Below, piece after piece: positions 39,763 to 50,924 of a stretch of DNA of 64,000 nucleotides; the stretch's first letter is position 1, and each line of letters opens with the position of its first letter. Both the position numbers and the translations under genes were made by a program. This stretch comes from Rhizobium sp. BK251. Its GTDB lineage: Bacteria; Pseudomonadota; Alphaproteobacteria; Rhizobiales; Rhizobiaceae. The notes below the pieces were generated by a model that did not search any database, had not been told where the DNA came from, and saw only the letters and a program-made list of their open reading frames with translations. The DNA lies in the NCBI RefSeq assembly GCF_004345245.1, contig NZ_SLUQ01000004.1:248001-312000 (forward strand). Reading direction: 5' to 3'.

Positions 39763-40788
39763 GTGCTGAGTAGCGGGCAAGCAAGAAGCGGTCGAGTGAC
39801 CATCCACGACGTTGCGGCTGCCGCCGGCGTGAGCATTTCGACGGCGTCGAAAGCGTTGAACAACACCGGCCGCATGGGAGAGGAAACGCGCCAGAGGGTG
39901 AAGCGGGTGGCGGGCGAAATCGGTTTCCGGCCGAATGCGCTTGCGCGCGGCTTGCTGAGCAAGCGGAGCTTTACCGTCGGGCTTTTGACGAACGATACCT
40001 ACGGACGCTTCACACTCCCGGTCATGGCGGGCATTTCGGAGGCCCTCGTCGATCACGGCGTTTCGGTCTTCCTCTGCGCGATTGAGGATGACCCGGCGCT
40101 CGGGCAGACCCACGTGGATGCCATGCTCGACAAGCAGGTGGACGGCATCATCGCCACCGGAAAGCGCCTCGACAGGCGCCTGCCGGTCGATCTGTCGAAC
40201 CTGCCGGTACCGGTGGTCTACGCGTTCACGGAAGGTACGCCCGACAGTGTCACCTTCATGTCGGACGACGAGCAGGGTGCACGGCTGGCGGTGGAATGGC
40301 TGGTGCAGATCGGACGGCGGCGGATCGCTCATATCACGGGACCCGAGAATTTCTTCTCGGTTCGCGAACGCGCCAATGCCTATCGGGACGTGGCGGGTAG
40401 CCGCGAACCGGTGATGTACGGCGTGTGGTCGGAGGTCTGGGGGCACGAGGCGGTGGCGCGGCGTTGGAGCGAGGACGGTGAGAAGCCGGATGCAATCTTC
40501 TGCGGCAACGACCAGATCGCCCGCGGTGTCGTGGATGCGCTGCGTGAGCGCGGCATCAGGGTTCCCGAGGACGTTTCCGTTGTCGGCTTCGACAACTGGG
40601 AGATCGTGGCGGCTCAGACACGGCCGCCGCTGACGACGGTGGACATGTGCCTGAAGGAGCTCGGGCGCCAGGCGGGATTGACGGTTCTGGCGCTTGCAGA
40701 GGGGCAGGCGGTGGAGCCGGGCTTGAGGAAATTGCCGTGCCGTCTGGTCGTGCGGCAATCATGTGGGGGTGAAAGCCCCGAAGACTGA
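39763..40788 (+). CDS. LacI-family transcriptional regulator
   Basis: 341 residues. The LacI helix-turn-helix VTIHDVAAAAGVSISTASKALNNTGRMGEETRQRVKRVAGEIGFRPNALARGL is at residues 12-65, followed by a periplasmic-binding-like sugar domain with GVVDALRERGIRVPEDVSVVGFDNWEIVAAQTRPPLTTVD. The start is GTG at 39763 just after GGGAGG; GTG at 39796 is an alternative that would still keep the HTH. It probably represses the sugar ABC/GH127 operon that follows after 41 bases and is released by an arabino-oligosaccharide or a product. Confidence 0.93.
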   Translation: MLSSGQARSGRVTIHDVAAAAGVSISTASKALNNTGRMGEETRQRVKRVAGEIGFRPNALARGLLSKRSFTVGLLTNDTYGRFTLPVMAGISEALVDHGVSVFLCAIEDDPALGQTHVDAMLDKQVDGIIATGKRLDRRLPVDLSNLPVPVVYAFTEGTPDSVTFMSDDEQGARLAVEWLVQIGRRRIAHITGPENFFSVRERANAYRDVAGSREPVMYGVWSEVWGHEAVARRWSEDGEKPDAIFCGNDQIARGVVDALRERGIRVPEDVSVVGFDNWEIVAAQTRPPLTTVDMCLKELGRQAGLTVLALAEGQAVEPGLRKLPCRLVVRQSCGGESPED

Positions 40789-40829
40789 GGAACAGGCGCG
40801 AAGGAGACGCGCCACGATGGGAGGAATAC

Positions 40830-42068
40830 ATGATCAAGCGTCTACTGGCGGCAGTAAGTGTCGCCACACTGTGCATGACGTCCGCAGCCTCGGCCGCCGA
40901 CAAGATCGAAATGTGGGTACGCACCGGCATCGGCGATGCGTTCAACAAGGTCGTTGAAGCCTACAACGGCAGCCACGAGAACCAGGTCGTCGTCACCGAA
41001 GTGCCTTTTTCCGAACTCGTGCAGAAATACGCGACGGCAATCGCCGGAGGCCAGGCGCCGGACGCACTGTCGATGGACTTGATCTACAATCCGGCCTTCG
41101 CCGCTGCGGGCCAGCTCGAGGACCTGACAGACTGGGCAAAGCAACTTCCATACTTCAATTCGCTCTCGCCCTCGCATGTTCGCCTCGGTACCTATCAGGA
41201 CCGGATCTACGGCCTGCCGCTTTCGGTCGAGACCTCGGTGTTCGCCTGGAACAAGGACCTCTACAAGAAGGCCGGCCTCGACCCTGAAAAGGCGCCGACC
41301 ACCTGGGAAGAGATCGCTGCCAACGCGGAAAAGATCCGCGCTCTCGGTGACGACACCTACGGCTTCTATTTCTCGGGTGGCGGTTGCGGCGGCTGCATGA
41401 TCTTCACCTTCACCCCGCTGGTCTGGGGCGCAGGCACCGACATCCTCTCCGCTGACGGCAAGACGGCGACGCTCGACACGCCTGAGATGCGCAAGGCCGT
41501 CAATTATTACCGTGACATGGTCAAGAAGGATGTGGTTCCCGCCGGCTCGGCGAGTGACAACGGCACGAGCTTCCTCAGCTTCACGAACGGCAAGATCGGC
41601 CAGCAGAGCCTCGGCGCCTTCGCTATCGGCACGCTGGTCACTCAACATCCGGAGATCAATTTCGGCGTGACGCTGATCCCCGGCGTCAATGGCCAGCCTT
41701 CGTCCTTTGCCGGCGGCGATAACTTCGTCATCACCAAGGGCACCAAGAAGATCGACGCGGTAAAGGACTTCCTCCAGTTCATCTATTCGATGGACGGCCA
41801 GAAGATCATGGCGAAATACGGAAGCCTGCCGACGCGTGGCGATATCGCCGAAGAGGTGCTGACCGGTCTGGATCCGCGCATGGAGGTTGGCCTGAAGGCG
41901 ATCAGCGTCGCCAAGACGCCTTATACGCTGCAGTTCAACGACCTGATCAACAGCGCCAACGGCCCCTGGGCCACCTTCACCAATGCCGCCATCTTCGGTG
42001 AAGACGTCGACGGTGCCTTCGCCAATGCCCAGTCGGAAATGCAGTCCATCATCGACAGCGGCCAATAA
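40830..42068 (+). CDS. Sugar ABC transporter substrate-binding protein (family 1)
   Basis: 412 residues with a signal peptide (MIKRLLAAVSVATLCMTSAASA) and the SBP_bac_1 fold: DKIEMWVRTGIGDAFNKVVEAYNGSHENQVVVTEVPFSELVQKYATAIAGGQAPDALSMDLIY. GGGAGGAAT precedes the ATG. It is followed by two MalF/MalG-type permeases, a GH127 enzyme and an ATPase. The intracellular GH127 suggests import of a short beta-L-arabinofuranoside oligosaccharide. Confidence 0.92.
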   Translation: MIKRLLAAVSVATLCMTSAASAADKIEMWVRTGIGDAFNKVVEAYNGSHENQVVVTEVPFSELVQKYATAIAGGQAPDALSMDLIYNPAFAAAGQLEDLTDWAKQLPYFNSLSPSHVRLGTYQDRIYGLPLSVETSVFAWNKDLYKKAGLDPEKAPTTWEEIAANAEKIRALGDDTYGFYFSGGGCGGCMIFTFTPLVWGAGTDILSADGKTATLDTPEMRKAVNYYRDMVKKDVVPAGSASDNGTSFLSFTNGKIGQQSLGAFAIGTLVTQHPEINFGVTLIPGVNGQPSSFAGGDNFVITKGTKKIDAVKDFLQFIYSMDGQKIMAKYGSLPTRGDIAEEVLTGLDPRMEVGLKAISVAKTPYTLQFNDLINSANGPWATFTNAAIFGEDVDGAFANAQSEMQSIIDSGQ

Positions 42069-42084
42069 TCTCTCTTCTGGCCGT

Positions 42085-42113
42085 GGCCGGAGGGTGGTGA
42101 TGGCCCTCCGGCC
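42085..42113 (+). promoter_or_regulatory. Stem-loop between binding-protein and permease genes
   Basis: GGCCGGAGGG (42085-42094) and CCCTCCGGCC (42104-42113) form a perfect 10-bp stem with a nine-base loop, 16 bases after the binding-protein stop. No T run. Same position and size as the agpA-agpB element. Confidence 0.6.
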
Positions 42114-42142
42114 GACTTTCCCAGTGAATTTGGAGTTTGTGG

Positions 42143-43060
42143 ATGACTGGCTCTGATCGGCGGCAACTATCGCCCCCGCGAAAGCGGCGGCGGAGATCGC
42201 AGTGGCGCGGCCTGCTCTATATCGCGCCGGCAATGCTGCTCGTCATCGTCTTCTTCGTGGCGCCGGTGCTCTTCACAGGCTGGATGAGCCTGCACAACTG
42301 GCCGCTGATGGGCGCATCGCGCTGGATAGGTTTCAACAACTACATCCGCATGTTCAACGACAACCGGTTCATACTGGCGCTGAACTTCACCGCCTACTAT
42401 ACGGTGATCGTCACCATAGCGATCTTCGCAGTCGCCTTTCCTCTCGCGATCTTCGTCGAAAAGCATCGCCGCTTCGTCAGCGCCTATCGCACGATCATTT
42501 TCCTGCCTGTCGTCGTCGGCCTCGCCACCTCCTCGCTTCTCTGGGTCTGGCTCGCCAATGTCGACAGCGGCTTCATAGGCCCGGCGCTGCGTGCGCTCGG
42601 GCTTGTGGCGAAGAGCCCCAACCTGATGGCAAACTTCGATACAGCCTTTGCGACGATCGTCGTCATGGTCGTCTGGAAGATCGCAGGCTTCACCATGATC
42701 ATCTTGCTGACCGGCCTCCAGGCCATTCCCTCGGAACTGACCGAGGCGGCGCGCATCGATGGCGCCGGCCGCTGGCAACGCTTCAGGCATCTGACCCTGC
42801 CGCTGATGCGCAAGACGATTGCGCTCGCACTGATCGTCTCGGTGACCGGCTCGATCCTCGCCTTCGACCAATTCTACATCATGACGAGCGGCGGGCCGCA
42901 GAACCGGATGATCTCGGTGGTCTACTACATCTTCAACCAGTCCTTCGTGTCCTTCAATCTCGGCTATGGCGCCGCACTTTCGATCGTGCTGCTCGCGATC
43001 CTGGTCGTCATCAGCATCGCGCAGCTCTGGCTGCTGCGCGTCGGGGAGGAACGCCCATGA
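42143..43060 (+). CDS. Sugar ABC transporter permease (MalF/UgpA type)
   Basis: 305 residues beginning MTGSDRRQLSPPRKRRRR, a basic cytosolic start, then six spans (LLYIAPAMLLVIVFFVAPVLFTGW and others). The EAA loop is LTEAARIDGAGRWQRFRHLTLPLMRKTIALAL. TGGAG precedes the ATG. Its stop overlaps the next permease by four bases (ATGA). Confidence 0.93.
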   Translation: MTGSDRRQLSPPRKRRRRSQWRGLLYIAPAMLLVIVFFVAPVLFTGWMSLHNWPLMGASRWIGFNNYIRMFNDNRFILALNFTAYYTVIVTIAIFAVAFPLAIFVEKHRRFVSAYRTIIFLPVVVGLATSSLLWVWLANVDSGFIGPALRALGLVAKSPNLMANFDTAFATIVVMVVWKIAGFTMIILLTGLQAIPSELTEAARIDGAGRWQRFRHLTLPLMRKTIALALIVSVTGSILAFDQFYIMTSGGPQNRMISVVYYIFNQSFVSFNLGYGAALSIVLLAILVVISIAQLWLLRVGEERP

Positions 43061-43920
43061 TCTCCTCCAGGCAGCGCCGAGCGAGAAAGGCGTTCAGGGC
43101 CGCAACCGCCTATCACGGCACCGGCCTCATCATTGCGATTTTCTTCCTCGCGCCCTTCATCATCTCGCTCCTTGCCTCCTTCCGCCACGGTACGGAGGCA
43201 AGTCTTCCGCCGCTGCCACCATGGCCGACAAACGGGGTGAGCTTCGATGCCTATGCGCTGCTCGACACCTTCGGGGCCGGCATCTGGCAGCACATGGTCA
43301 ACTCGCTGGTCGTTTCCCTCGGGACGGTCGTGCTGACGGTCTCCGTCAGCCTGCTCGCCGGCTACGGTTTCTCGCGCTACCGTTTTCCGCTGAAGAACGT
43401 GCTGTTCGTGCTGATCATTGCCACCCTGATGATCCCGTTCCAATCGATCCTGACGCCGCTCTTCATCATCCTGGCAAAGCTCGGCCTCAACAACTCGCTG
43501 CTCGGCCTGACGCTGGTCTACGTGACGCTGCAGCTTCCCTTCTCGGTCTTCATGATGCGCAACGCTTTCGACGCAGTGCCCAAGGAGATCGAGGAAGCCG
43601 CCCGCATCGACGGGGCGCGCGACCTGAAACTGCTGGTGCGCGTGCTCCTGCCCCTGGTGCTGCCGGGTGTGGCGACGGTGGCGATCTTTGCCTTCCTCAA
43701 TGCCTGGAACGAGTTCCTTGCGGCCCTCGTGCTGCTCTCCAGCAATGAGAAATACACGCTGCCCGTCCTGATGACGGCGGTGCGCGCCGGTCGCCTCGGC
43801 GCCATCAACTGGGGTGCGGTCCAGGCGGGCGTCGTCGTCATGACGATCCCCTGCCTGATCGTCTTCCTGCTCCTGCAACGCTACTACATGCGCGGGCTGA
43901 TGGCCGGCGCAGTCAAATGA
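43057..43920 (+). CDS. Sugar ABC transporter permease (MalG/UgpE type)
   Basis: 287 residues; the ATG overlaps the previous stop. Spans include GLIIAIFFLAPFIISLLASF and VLFVLIIATLMIPFQSILTPLF; the EAA loop is IEEAARIDGARDLKLLVRVLLPLVLPGVATVAIFAF. Partner of the preceding permease. Confidence 0.93.
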   Translation: MISSRQRRARKAFRAATAYHGTGLIIAIFFLAPFIISLLASFRHGTEASLPPLPPWPTNGVSFDAYALLDTFGAGIWQHMVNSLVVSLGTVVLTVSVSLLAGYGFSRYRFPLKNVLFVLIIATLMIPFQSILTPLFIILAKLGLNNSLLGLTLVYVTLQLPFSVFMMRNAFDAVPKEIEEAARIDGARDLKLLVRVLLPLVLPGVATVAIFAFLNAWNEFLAALVLLSSNEKYTLPVLMTAVRAGRLGAINWGAVQAGVVVMTIPCLIVFLLLQRYYMRGLMAGAVK

Positions 43921-45872
43921 TCCCGAACGAAATGGATGAGACAATGAACCAGCTGAAAAGAGACCGCCAGTTCCGCCCCCTCCCCGTTCCGAGCGTCACG
44001 CTCGGCGGATTGTTCGGCGACCGGCAGGAAGCCATCTGCGATGCGACCGCCGAGATCCTGCTGGACCGCTGCGTCAAGGCCGGCATGCTGCAGGCCATCG
44101 ACACCAGCCAGCCAAGCCCGGGCATCGTCATTCCGATCCAGCCCTGGGGCGGCACCACGCAGATGTTCTGGGACAGCGATCTCGGCAAGTCGATCGAGAC
44201 CATCGCCTATTCGCTCTACAGGAAGCCCAACCCACACCTGGAGGCCCGCGTCGACGCCATCGTCGACATGTACGAAAAGATGCAGGACGAGGACGGCTAT
44301 CTGAACGCCTGGTTCCAGCGCGTCCAGCCCGACCGCCGCTGGACCAACCTGCGTGACCATCACGAACTCTATTGCGCCGGCCACCTGATCGAGGGAGCCG
44401 TCGCCTACTACCAGGCGACCGGCAAGCGCAAGCTGCTCGATGTCATGTGCCGGTACGTCGACTACATGATCAAGGTCTTCGGCCATGGCGAGGGGCAGAT
44501 GCCCGGCTATTGCGGCCACGAGGAAATCGAGCTGGCGCTAGTGAAGCTCGCGCGCGTGACGGGCGAGAAGAAATATCTAGACCTTTCGAAATTCTTCATC
44601 GACGAGCGCGGCACCGAGCCGCATTTCTTCACCGCGGAAGCGATCCGGGATGGCAGGGATGCCGCCGATTTCCACCAGAAGACCTATGAATACGGCCAGG
44701 CACATCAGCCGGTGCGCGAGCAGAAGAAGGTCGTCGGTCACGCGGTGCGTGCCATGTACCTCTATTCCGGCATGGCCGACATCGCCACGGAATACAACGA
44801 CGACAGCCTGACTGCTGCCCTTGAGACGCTTTGGGACGACCTGACGACGAAGCAGATGTACGTCACAGGCGGCATCGGACCTGCGGCCTCCAACGAAGGC
44901 TTTACCGACTACTACGATCTGCCGAACGAGAGTGCCTATGCCGAAACCTGCGCCTCGGTCGGCCTCGTCTTCTGGGCGAACCGCATGCTCGGCCGCGGCC
45001 CGAACCGGCGCTACGCCGACATTATGGAGCAGGCGCTTTACAATGGCGCAATGTCCGGGCTTTCCCTCGACGGAAAGACTTTCTTCTATGAGAACCCGCT
45101 CGAAAGCGCCGGCAAGCACCATCGCTGGATCTGGCACCATTGCCCCTGCTGCCCGCCGAACATCGCCCGCCTGCTGACTTCCGTCGGCTCCTACATGTAT
45201 GCGCTCGCCGCCGACGAGATCGCCGTCCATCTCTACGGCGAGAGCAAGGCCCGTTTCGAGATCGCCGGCGCAAAGGTCGAGCTTTCGCAGGAAACGCGCT
45301 ATCCCTGGGACGGCGCGGTTCGCTTTGCCGTCTCCCTCGACAGGCCGGCACGATTTGCCCTGTCGCTGCGAATCCCGGAATGGGCCGAGGGCGCCGGCAT
45401 AAAGGTCAACGGCGAAACGCTCGGTCTGGCGACGGTCACCGTCGACGGCTATGCCCGCATCCAGCGCGAATGGAAGAATGGCGACAGGGTCGAGCTCGAC
45501 ATTCCGCTGAGGCCGCGCGCGATCTGGGCGAACCCGTTGGTGCGCCAGGATGCGGGCCGCACGGCGCTGATGCGCGGGCCGCTGGTCTATTGTGTCGAGA
45601 CGACCGACAATGGCGAGGGCCTCAACGGCATCGCGCTTGCTTCCGACGTCTCCTCGGCCAAGCTGACTGAAGTTCCCGGGCTGCGCGGCGTGGTCGCACT
45701 CGACCTGCCGGCGACGCGCGACGAGCCCAACTGGGGTACGTCTCTCTACCGCACCTCTCCGCCAAGCAGGAAGAAAACGACGGCCCGCTTCGTGCCCTAT
45801 CCCTTCTGGGACAATCGCGAGCCCGGCGAAATGCTGGTATGGGTAAGGGCGGGCGAAGCGCGTGGGGAATGA
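43917..45872 (+). CDS. GH127 beta-L-arabinofuranosidase (DUF1680 family)
   Basis: 651 residues with no signal peptide, so cytosolic. An (alpha/alpha)6 catalytic region covers roughly residues 20-440. Metal/nucleophile residues of the GH127 family are present: Glu343-Thr-Cys345 in YAETCASVG, and Cys409, Cys411 and Cys412 in HCPCCPPN, corresponding to the Zn-bound Glu and Cys cluster with a Cys nucleophile described for Bifidobacterium HypBA1. A beta-rich C-terminus follows. It releases beta-L-arabinofuranose, for example from hydroxyproline-linked arabinosides of plant extensins. Start uncertain: ATG at 43917 overlaps the permease stop; ATG at 43932 or 43944 is also possible. Confidence 0.9.
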   Translation: MIPNEMDETMNQLKRDRQFRPLPVPSVTLGGLFGDRQEAICDATAEILLDRCVKAGMLQAIDTSQPSPGIVIPIQPWGGTTQMFWDSDLGKSIETIAYSLYRKPNPHLEARVDAIVDMYEKMQDEDGYLNAWFQRVQPDRRWTNLRDHHELYCAGHLIEGAVAYYQATGKRKLLDVMCRYVDYMIKVFGHGEGQMPGYCGHEEIELALVKLARVTGEKKYLDLSKFFIDERGTEPHFFTAEAIRDGRDAADFHQKTYEYGQAHQPVREQKKVVGHAVRAMYLYSGMADIATEYNDDSLTAALETLWDDLTTKQMYVTGGIGPAASNEGFTDYYDLPNESAYAETCASVGLVFWANRMLGRGPNRRYADIMEQALYNGAMSGLSLDGKTFFYENPLESAGKHHRWIWHHCPCCPPNIARLLTSVGSYMYALAADEIAVHLYGESKARFEIAGAKVELSQETRYPWDGAVRFAVSLDRPARFALSLRIPEWAEGAGIKVNGETLGLATVTVDGYARIQREWKNGDRVELDIPLRPRAIWANPLVRQDAGRTALMRGPLVYCVETTDNGEGLNGIALASDVSSAKLTEVPGLRGVVALDLPATRDEPNWGTSLYRTSPPSRKKTTARFVPYPFWDNREPGEMLVWVRAGEARGE

Positions 45873-45873
45873 C

Positions 45874-46947
<1,074 letters not shown>

Positions 46948-46976
46948 CGATCGCGCCGGAGCGGCGCTTCGGCAGA

Positions 46977-47084
46977 TCTAGAGCATTTCCGTCTTTCCCC
47001 GAATTACAGAAATGCTCTATCTCTTTGTTTTTACGCAATTCCGGACGCAAAACCGCTCCGCACTTTTGCTGGAATTGCTCTAGA
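46977..47084. repeat. RIME-like intergenic repeat
   Basis: A 108-bp palindromic-mosaic element. Its ends are TCTAGAGCATTTCC (left) and GGAATTGCTCTAGA (right), inverted repeats with one mismatch. The interior has CAGAAATGCTCTATCTCT, TTTACGCAATTCCGGACGCA and AAACCGCTCCGCACTTTTGC segments that I recognise from the RIME-type repeats abundant in Rhizobium and Sinorhizobium genomes. It fills the space between two convergent genes and overlaps the last codons of the GntR-type gene. Confidence 0.8.
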
Positions 47085-47850
47085 AGGAGAGGTCGAGCAC
47101 ACGGCCTTCGAAGAGGCGGTCTCGCGATCCTTCGAGGTGAGTCTGCATCAGGTCGCGGGCGTCTTCGGCTCGGCCGTCCGCAATCGCCTTGTAGATCGCG
47201 TTGTGTTCCTGGAACACCTGCTCAAGCCCCTGCCGCGGACCGAGGAGCGACAGCCCGTGCAGATGCATGCCGACGGCGATGTGCGCCTTCAGCGCGTCGA
47301 TCGACGCGGTATAGTAGTGGTTGTTGGCCGCTTCCGTGACCGAGCGGTGGAAAATGAAATCGGCGTCCGCACGGTGGAGTTGGTGGCTGGTCGCCTCCCG
47401 CAGGTCCGCCAGTGCCGACGCAATCTTCTGGATCGCCGCATCGTCGCGCCGCTTGGCCGCGAAAAAGGCCGCAGCCGGCTCGATTGTCAGGCGGAATTCG
47501 TAGCAGCGCTGGATATCGGCGATCGTCTTGACCGGCGAATAGGCAAGCTGCGTCGTCGGCGAACCGTGAGCGCTGACGAAGGTGCCGGCGCCCTGTCGTG
47601 CGTAGACGATACCCTGCTCCCGCAGCCGCGCCAGCGCATCGCGCACGATGGGACGCGAGACACCAAGCAGGGAAGCGAGCTCATGCTCGCCGGGAAGGCG
47701 TGAGTCCGGCGGATAATTGCCGGCCCGGATGCGTTCCATCAACTGGTTGAAGACGCGATCCACCAGCTTGGTGGCCTTGCCGCGCTCGGGCCGAGGCGTC
47801 TGGGCCGCGTCGCCATTCGCAGGTGCGCCATTTGCTTCATCCACGCTCAT
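47080..47850 (-). CDS. GntR-family regulator, FadR subfamily
   Basis: 256 residues: winged HTH (LVDRVFNQLMERIRAGNYPPDSRLPGEHELASLLGVSRPIVRDALARLREQGIVYARQGAGTFV) plus an all-helical FCD domain (FRLTIEPAAAFFAAKRRDD, then DADFIFHRSVTEAANNHYY and EHNAIYKAIADGRAEDARDLMQTHLEGSRDRL) with the Asp/His residues that bind metal and an organic acid. The start MSVDEANG has AGGAGA just upstream. Last gene of the leftward operon, and probably its sugar-acid-responsive repressor. Its TAG stop lies inside the RIME-like repeat. Confidence 0.92.
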   Translation of the reverse strand: MSVDEANGAPANGDAAQTPRPERGKATKLVDRVFNQLMERIRAGNYPPDSRLPGEHELASLLGVSRPIVRDALARLREQGIVYARQGAGTFVSAHGSPTTQLAYSPVKTIADIQRCYEFRLTIEPAAAFFAAKRRDDAAIQKIASALADLREATSHQLHRADADFIFHRSVTEAANNHYYTASIDALKAHIAVGMHLHGLSLLGPRQGLEQVFQEHNAIYKAIADGRAEDARDLMQTHLEGSRDRLFEGRVLDLSF

Positions 47851-47869
47851 TCTCCTCGCCGGCATCTGT

Positions 47870-48931
47870 TTATGCCGCCTGATTCCGCGGAATCAGTTTT
47901 AGCAAACTATTGGAATTGCCGAAGCCCCCGGACTTGACTGCGCACCGGAATTGCCGGCCGTCGGGGTCTGCAACATCGAACCAGGGAACTCCGGCCTCGA
48001 TTTCGCCCTTTGGCATCAGCACCCTGACGCCCAGTTCGCGAAAGATGGCGAGCGCAGTATCACCCCCGCCGACCATGATCATATCAGGTCTTGTCTCGTC
48101 TATGACTAATTTAACGCCCGTTGCAAAGCGGGTCGCCACGATGGCCGCATCGCTCGACACCTCCCCAGTGCAGCGGAGGAGCATCGGCAGCACGGCGCGA
48201 CTGTCGCGACCGACGCCACCCATCGGCGCATCCACGACCCTGGCGAGGGCACCGGACGCTTCGAGCTGCTCCATCTGCTGGGCGGTGATCGGGTCGCGGG
48301 AGCCGAAGGCAAACAGCGTCTTCGGCTCCGGGCGAAATGCCTGCCCCCGTCCAGCAACCTTGCCGAGGCGCCGGGCGAGGGCAGCGCCGAGACCGCGCGC
48401 GCCGACGGCGAGGACCCGACGCCAGTCGTTGCGCGCGGCAATACGATTGAGATCCGCGTCGTCCTCAGCATCGGCAACCGTTACTGTCTGAGAGCAACCG
48501 GAAAAAAGGTCTGCAACAGGGATCGGCGTTTCGACGCCGCGACCGACGACGCAGCCGCGATAGGTGATCCGCTCCTGATCGGGGATGGCCGGGGCGACGA
48601 GGATGCCCGTCATCCCGAGCATCTCCGCAAGTGCGATGCTTTCGGCGGCGACATTTCCCTTCAGGCGAGAGTCGATCTTCTTCATGACGATCGAAGGCAA
48701 CGCGGGAAGCAACGCCCGTGCAGCTTTGCGCACGACCTCTCCTGCCTCGTTCTCGCCGAGAGCGCGTGACGCCGTGTTGATAACGACCACGTCCGCCCTG
48801 GTCCTCACCGCCTCCTCCGCTGCATTCACATCAACGGCAACGGCCACCGAAAGGCCGGCTTCGACAAAGGGCGTGCCCGTGTCGAGCGCTCCGGTGAGAT
48901 CATCGGCGATGATGGCAGCCTTCAGCGTCAT
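47870..48931 (-). CDS. Four-carbon acid-sugar kinase family protein (DUF1537)
   Basis: 353 residues. The N-terminal domain begins AAIIADDLTGALDTGTPFVEAGL, and VMKKIDSRLKGNVAAES holds the conserved Lys/Asp/Arg motif. The C-terminal nucleotide-binding domain includes VGGGDTALAIFRELGVR and CAVKSGGFGNSNSL. Relatives (DtnK, OtnK) phosphorylate D-threonate, D-erythronate or 2-oxo-tetronate at O4 with ATP. The start ATG overlaps the stop of the ABC ATPase upstream (ATGA), tying it to transport. A PdxA2-like gene in the divergent operon would take the next step. Confidence 0.9.
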   Translation of the reverse strand: MTLKAAIIADDLTGALDTGTPFVEAGLSVAVAVDVNAAEEAVRTRADVVVINTASRALGENEAGEVVRKAARALLPALPSIVMKKIDSRLKGNVAAESIALAEMLGMTGILVAPAIPDQERITYRGCVVGRGVETPIPVADLFSGCSQTVTVADAEDDADLNRIAARNDWRRVLAVGARGLGAALARRLGKVAGRGQAFRPEPKTLFAFGSRDPITAQQMEQLEASGALARVVDAPMGGVGRDSRAVLPMLLRCTGEVSSDAAIVATRFATGVKLVIDETRPDMIMVGGGDTALAIFRELGVRVLMPKGEIEAGVPWFDVADPDGRQFRCAVKSGGFGNSNSLLKLIPRNQAA

Positions 48932-49920
48932 GCATCCTGCCCCGGATTGACCGCATGGCAGGCAACGAGATGGCCTGGCTTTGCTTCCTTCCATTCGGGC
49001 ACGACCTTGCCGCAGACCTCCATGGCGATCGGGCAGCGCGTGTGAAAACGGCAGCCGCTCGGCGGGTTGAGCGGGCTCGGCACGTCGCCCTGCAGGATCT
49101 GGCGCTGGCGGCCGCGCTCGTGCTCGGGATCGGTCTCCGGCACGGCGGAAAGAAGCGCCTTCGTATAGGGATGCAGCGGGTTCTCGAAGAGCTCGTCGCG
49201 TGTCGCAAGCTCCGCCAGGCGACCGAGATACATCACGCCGACGCGCGTGCTTATGTGGCGGACAACCGCCAGGTCATGGGCGATGAAGAGATAGGTCAGC
49301 CCGTATTTCTCCTGCAGGTCGAGCAGGAGATTGATGATCTGTGCCTGGATCGATACGTCGAGCGCAGAGATCGCCTCGTCGCAGACGATGAATTTCGGCT
49401 GGCACGCAAGGGCACGAGCGATGACGACACGCTGCCGCTGGCCACCCGAAAGCTCGTGCGGGTAGCGCTGCGCAAAGCGCGGCGGCAGGCCGACATCCGT
49501 CAGCAACGCACCAATCTTGTTCTTTATCTCAGCCTTGGTCGCAAGCTTGTGGAAGAGGATCGGCTCGGCGATCGCCTCGCCGATCGTCATGCGCGGATTG
49601 AGCGTGGAGTAGGGATCCTGGAAGACGATCTGCAGGTCGCGGCGGAAGGGCCGCATCTGCTTTTCGTTGAGCACGGCCAGATCCTGGCCCTTGTAGACGA
49701 CCCGGCCGCTCGTTGCCCGATGAAGGTTGAGGATCGTGAAGCCGGTCGTCGACTTGCCGCAGCCGGATTCACCGACGAGGCTGAGAGTCTCGCCCTCCAT
49801 GATGTCGAGGTCGACATTGTCGAGTGCATAGACCGTCGCCGCGCGGTCGCCGAAGGCGCCGAGCTTGACGTGGAAGTGCTTGACCAGGTTTTCGACCTTG
49901 AGAAGCGGTTCAGCACCCAT
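48928..49920 (-). CDS. Oligopeptide/glycoside ABC transporter ATPase (DppF/OppF type)
   Basis: 330 residues. Walker [13 protein letters not shown], signature [15 protein letters not shown], Walker [20 protein letters not shown], and the C-terminal Cys-containing oligopeptide-ABC domain ([27 protein letters not shown]) that can hold an Fe-S cluster. I prefer ATG at 49920; GTG one codon earlier overlaps the preceding stop. Pairs with the DppD-type ATPase. Confidence 0.94.
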   Translation of the reverse strand: MGAEPLLKVENLVKHFHVKLGAFGDRAATVYALDNVDLDIMEGETLSLVGESGCGKSTTGFTILNLHRATSGRVVYKGQDLAVLNEKQMRPFRRDLQIVFQDPYSTLNPRMTIGEAIAEPILFHKLATKAEIKNKIGALLTDVGLPPRFAQRYPHELSGGQRQRVVIARALACQPKFIVCDEAISALDVSIQAQIINLLLDLQEKYGLTYLFIAHDLAVVRHISTRVGVMYLGRLAELATRDELFENPLHPYTKALLSAVPETDPEHERGRQRQILQGDVPSPLNPPSGCRFHTRCPIAMEVCGKVVPEWKEAKPGHLVACHAVNPGQDA

Positions 49921-50924
49921 CACGCGGCCTCCTGTACTTTCTGGACGACGAAGCAGGCGGCGCGATGGCCACCTGCGCCGGCAAGCGGTTCGAGCTTCGG
50001 CACCCGCTCATGACAGACCGCTTCGACAAGGGGGCAGCGCGGCGCGAAGGGGCAACCCTTCGGACGGCGACCCGGCTCCGGCGGTGTCCCGCCGATCGAG
50101 GAGAGCCTGCTCGTAGGCGCATCCGAAAGCTTCGGGATCGAGGCAAGCAGGCCGCGGGTATAGGGATGGCTCGGCCGCGCATAGAGCTCGTCGACCGGCG
50201 CGTCCTCGACGACCGTGCCGGCATAAAGGACGGCAACCCGATCGACGAGGCCCGCGATCAGCGCAAGGTCATGGGTGATCCAGACGACCGACATGCCGAG
50301 CCTCGCGCGGAGGTCCTTCACGAGATCGACGATCTGCGCCTGGATCGTGACGTCGAGCGCGGTGGTCGGTTCGTCGGCGATCAGGAGCTTCGGATCGCAG
50401 GCAAGGCCGATCGCTATCATAACGCGCTGGCGCATGCCGCCCGAAAGCTCGTGCGGATAGGCCATCAGCCGTTCTTCCGGCCCGGGAATGCCGACGAGGC
50501 GAAGAAGGTCGATTGCCCGGACGCGGGCATCCGCCTTCGACATCTTGCGGTGATAGATCAGCGGCTCGCAGATCTGGTCGCCAACGCGCATGACCGGGTT
50601 CAGCGAGGTCATCGGATCCTGGAAGACGAAGCCGATGTCGCCGCCGCGCACCTTGCGCAGGTCCGAATTGGACATCCTCTGCAGGTCGCGACCATCGAAA
50701 TTTGCGGTCCCCTTGGTCACCTTGATCTTGTTCGGAAGAAGCCGCATGAGGCTCAGCATCGTCAGGCTCTTGCCGCAGCCGGATTCGCCGACGACGCCCA
50801 GCGTCTCGCCCTTGTTGACGTAGAGGTCGATTCCGTCGACCACGACTGCCGGGCCATTGCGGCCGTCGATCTCGACCGTGAGGTCGCGGACGTCCAGCAG
50901 GCGTTCGTTCGTCTTGGAGTTCAT
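49920..50924 (-). CDS. Oligopeptide/glycoside ABC transporter ATPase (DppD/OppD type)
   Basis: 334 residues. Walker [14 protein letters not shown], signature LSGGMRQRVMIAI, Walker B LLIADEPTTALDVTIQAQI, C-terminal GRRPKGCPFAPRCPLVEAVCHERVP. Start at the ATG immediately inside the TGATG overlap with the DppC-type gene; GTG three bases earlier is possible. Heterodimer partner of the DppF-type protein. Confidence 0.94.
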   Translation of the reverse strand: MNSKTNERLLDVRDLTVEIDGRNGPAVVVDGIDLYVNKGETLGVVGESGCGKSLTMLSLMRLLPNKIKVTKGTANFDGRDLQRMSNSDLRKVRGGDIGFVFQDPMTSLNPVMRVGDQICEPLIYHRKMSKADARVRAIDLLRLVGIPGPEERLMAYPHELSGGMRQRVMIAIGLACDPKLLIADEPTTALDVTIQAQIVDLVKDLRARLGMSVVWITHDLALIAGLVDRVAVLYAGTVVEDAPVDELYARPSHPYTRGLLASIPKLSDAPTSRLSSIGGTPPEPGRRPKGCPFAPRCPLVEAVCHERVPKLEPLAGAGGHRAACFVVQKVQEAA

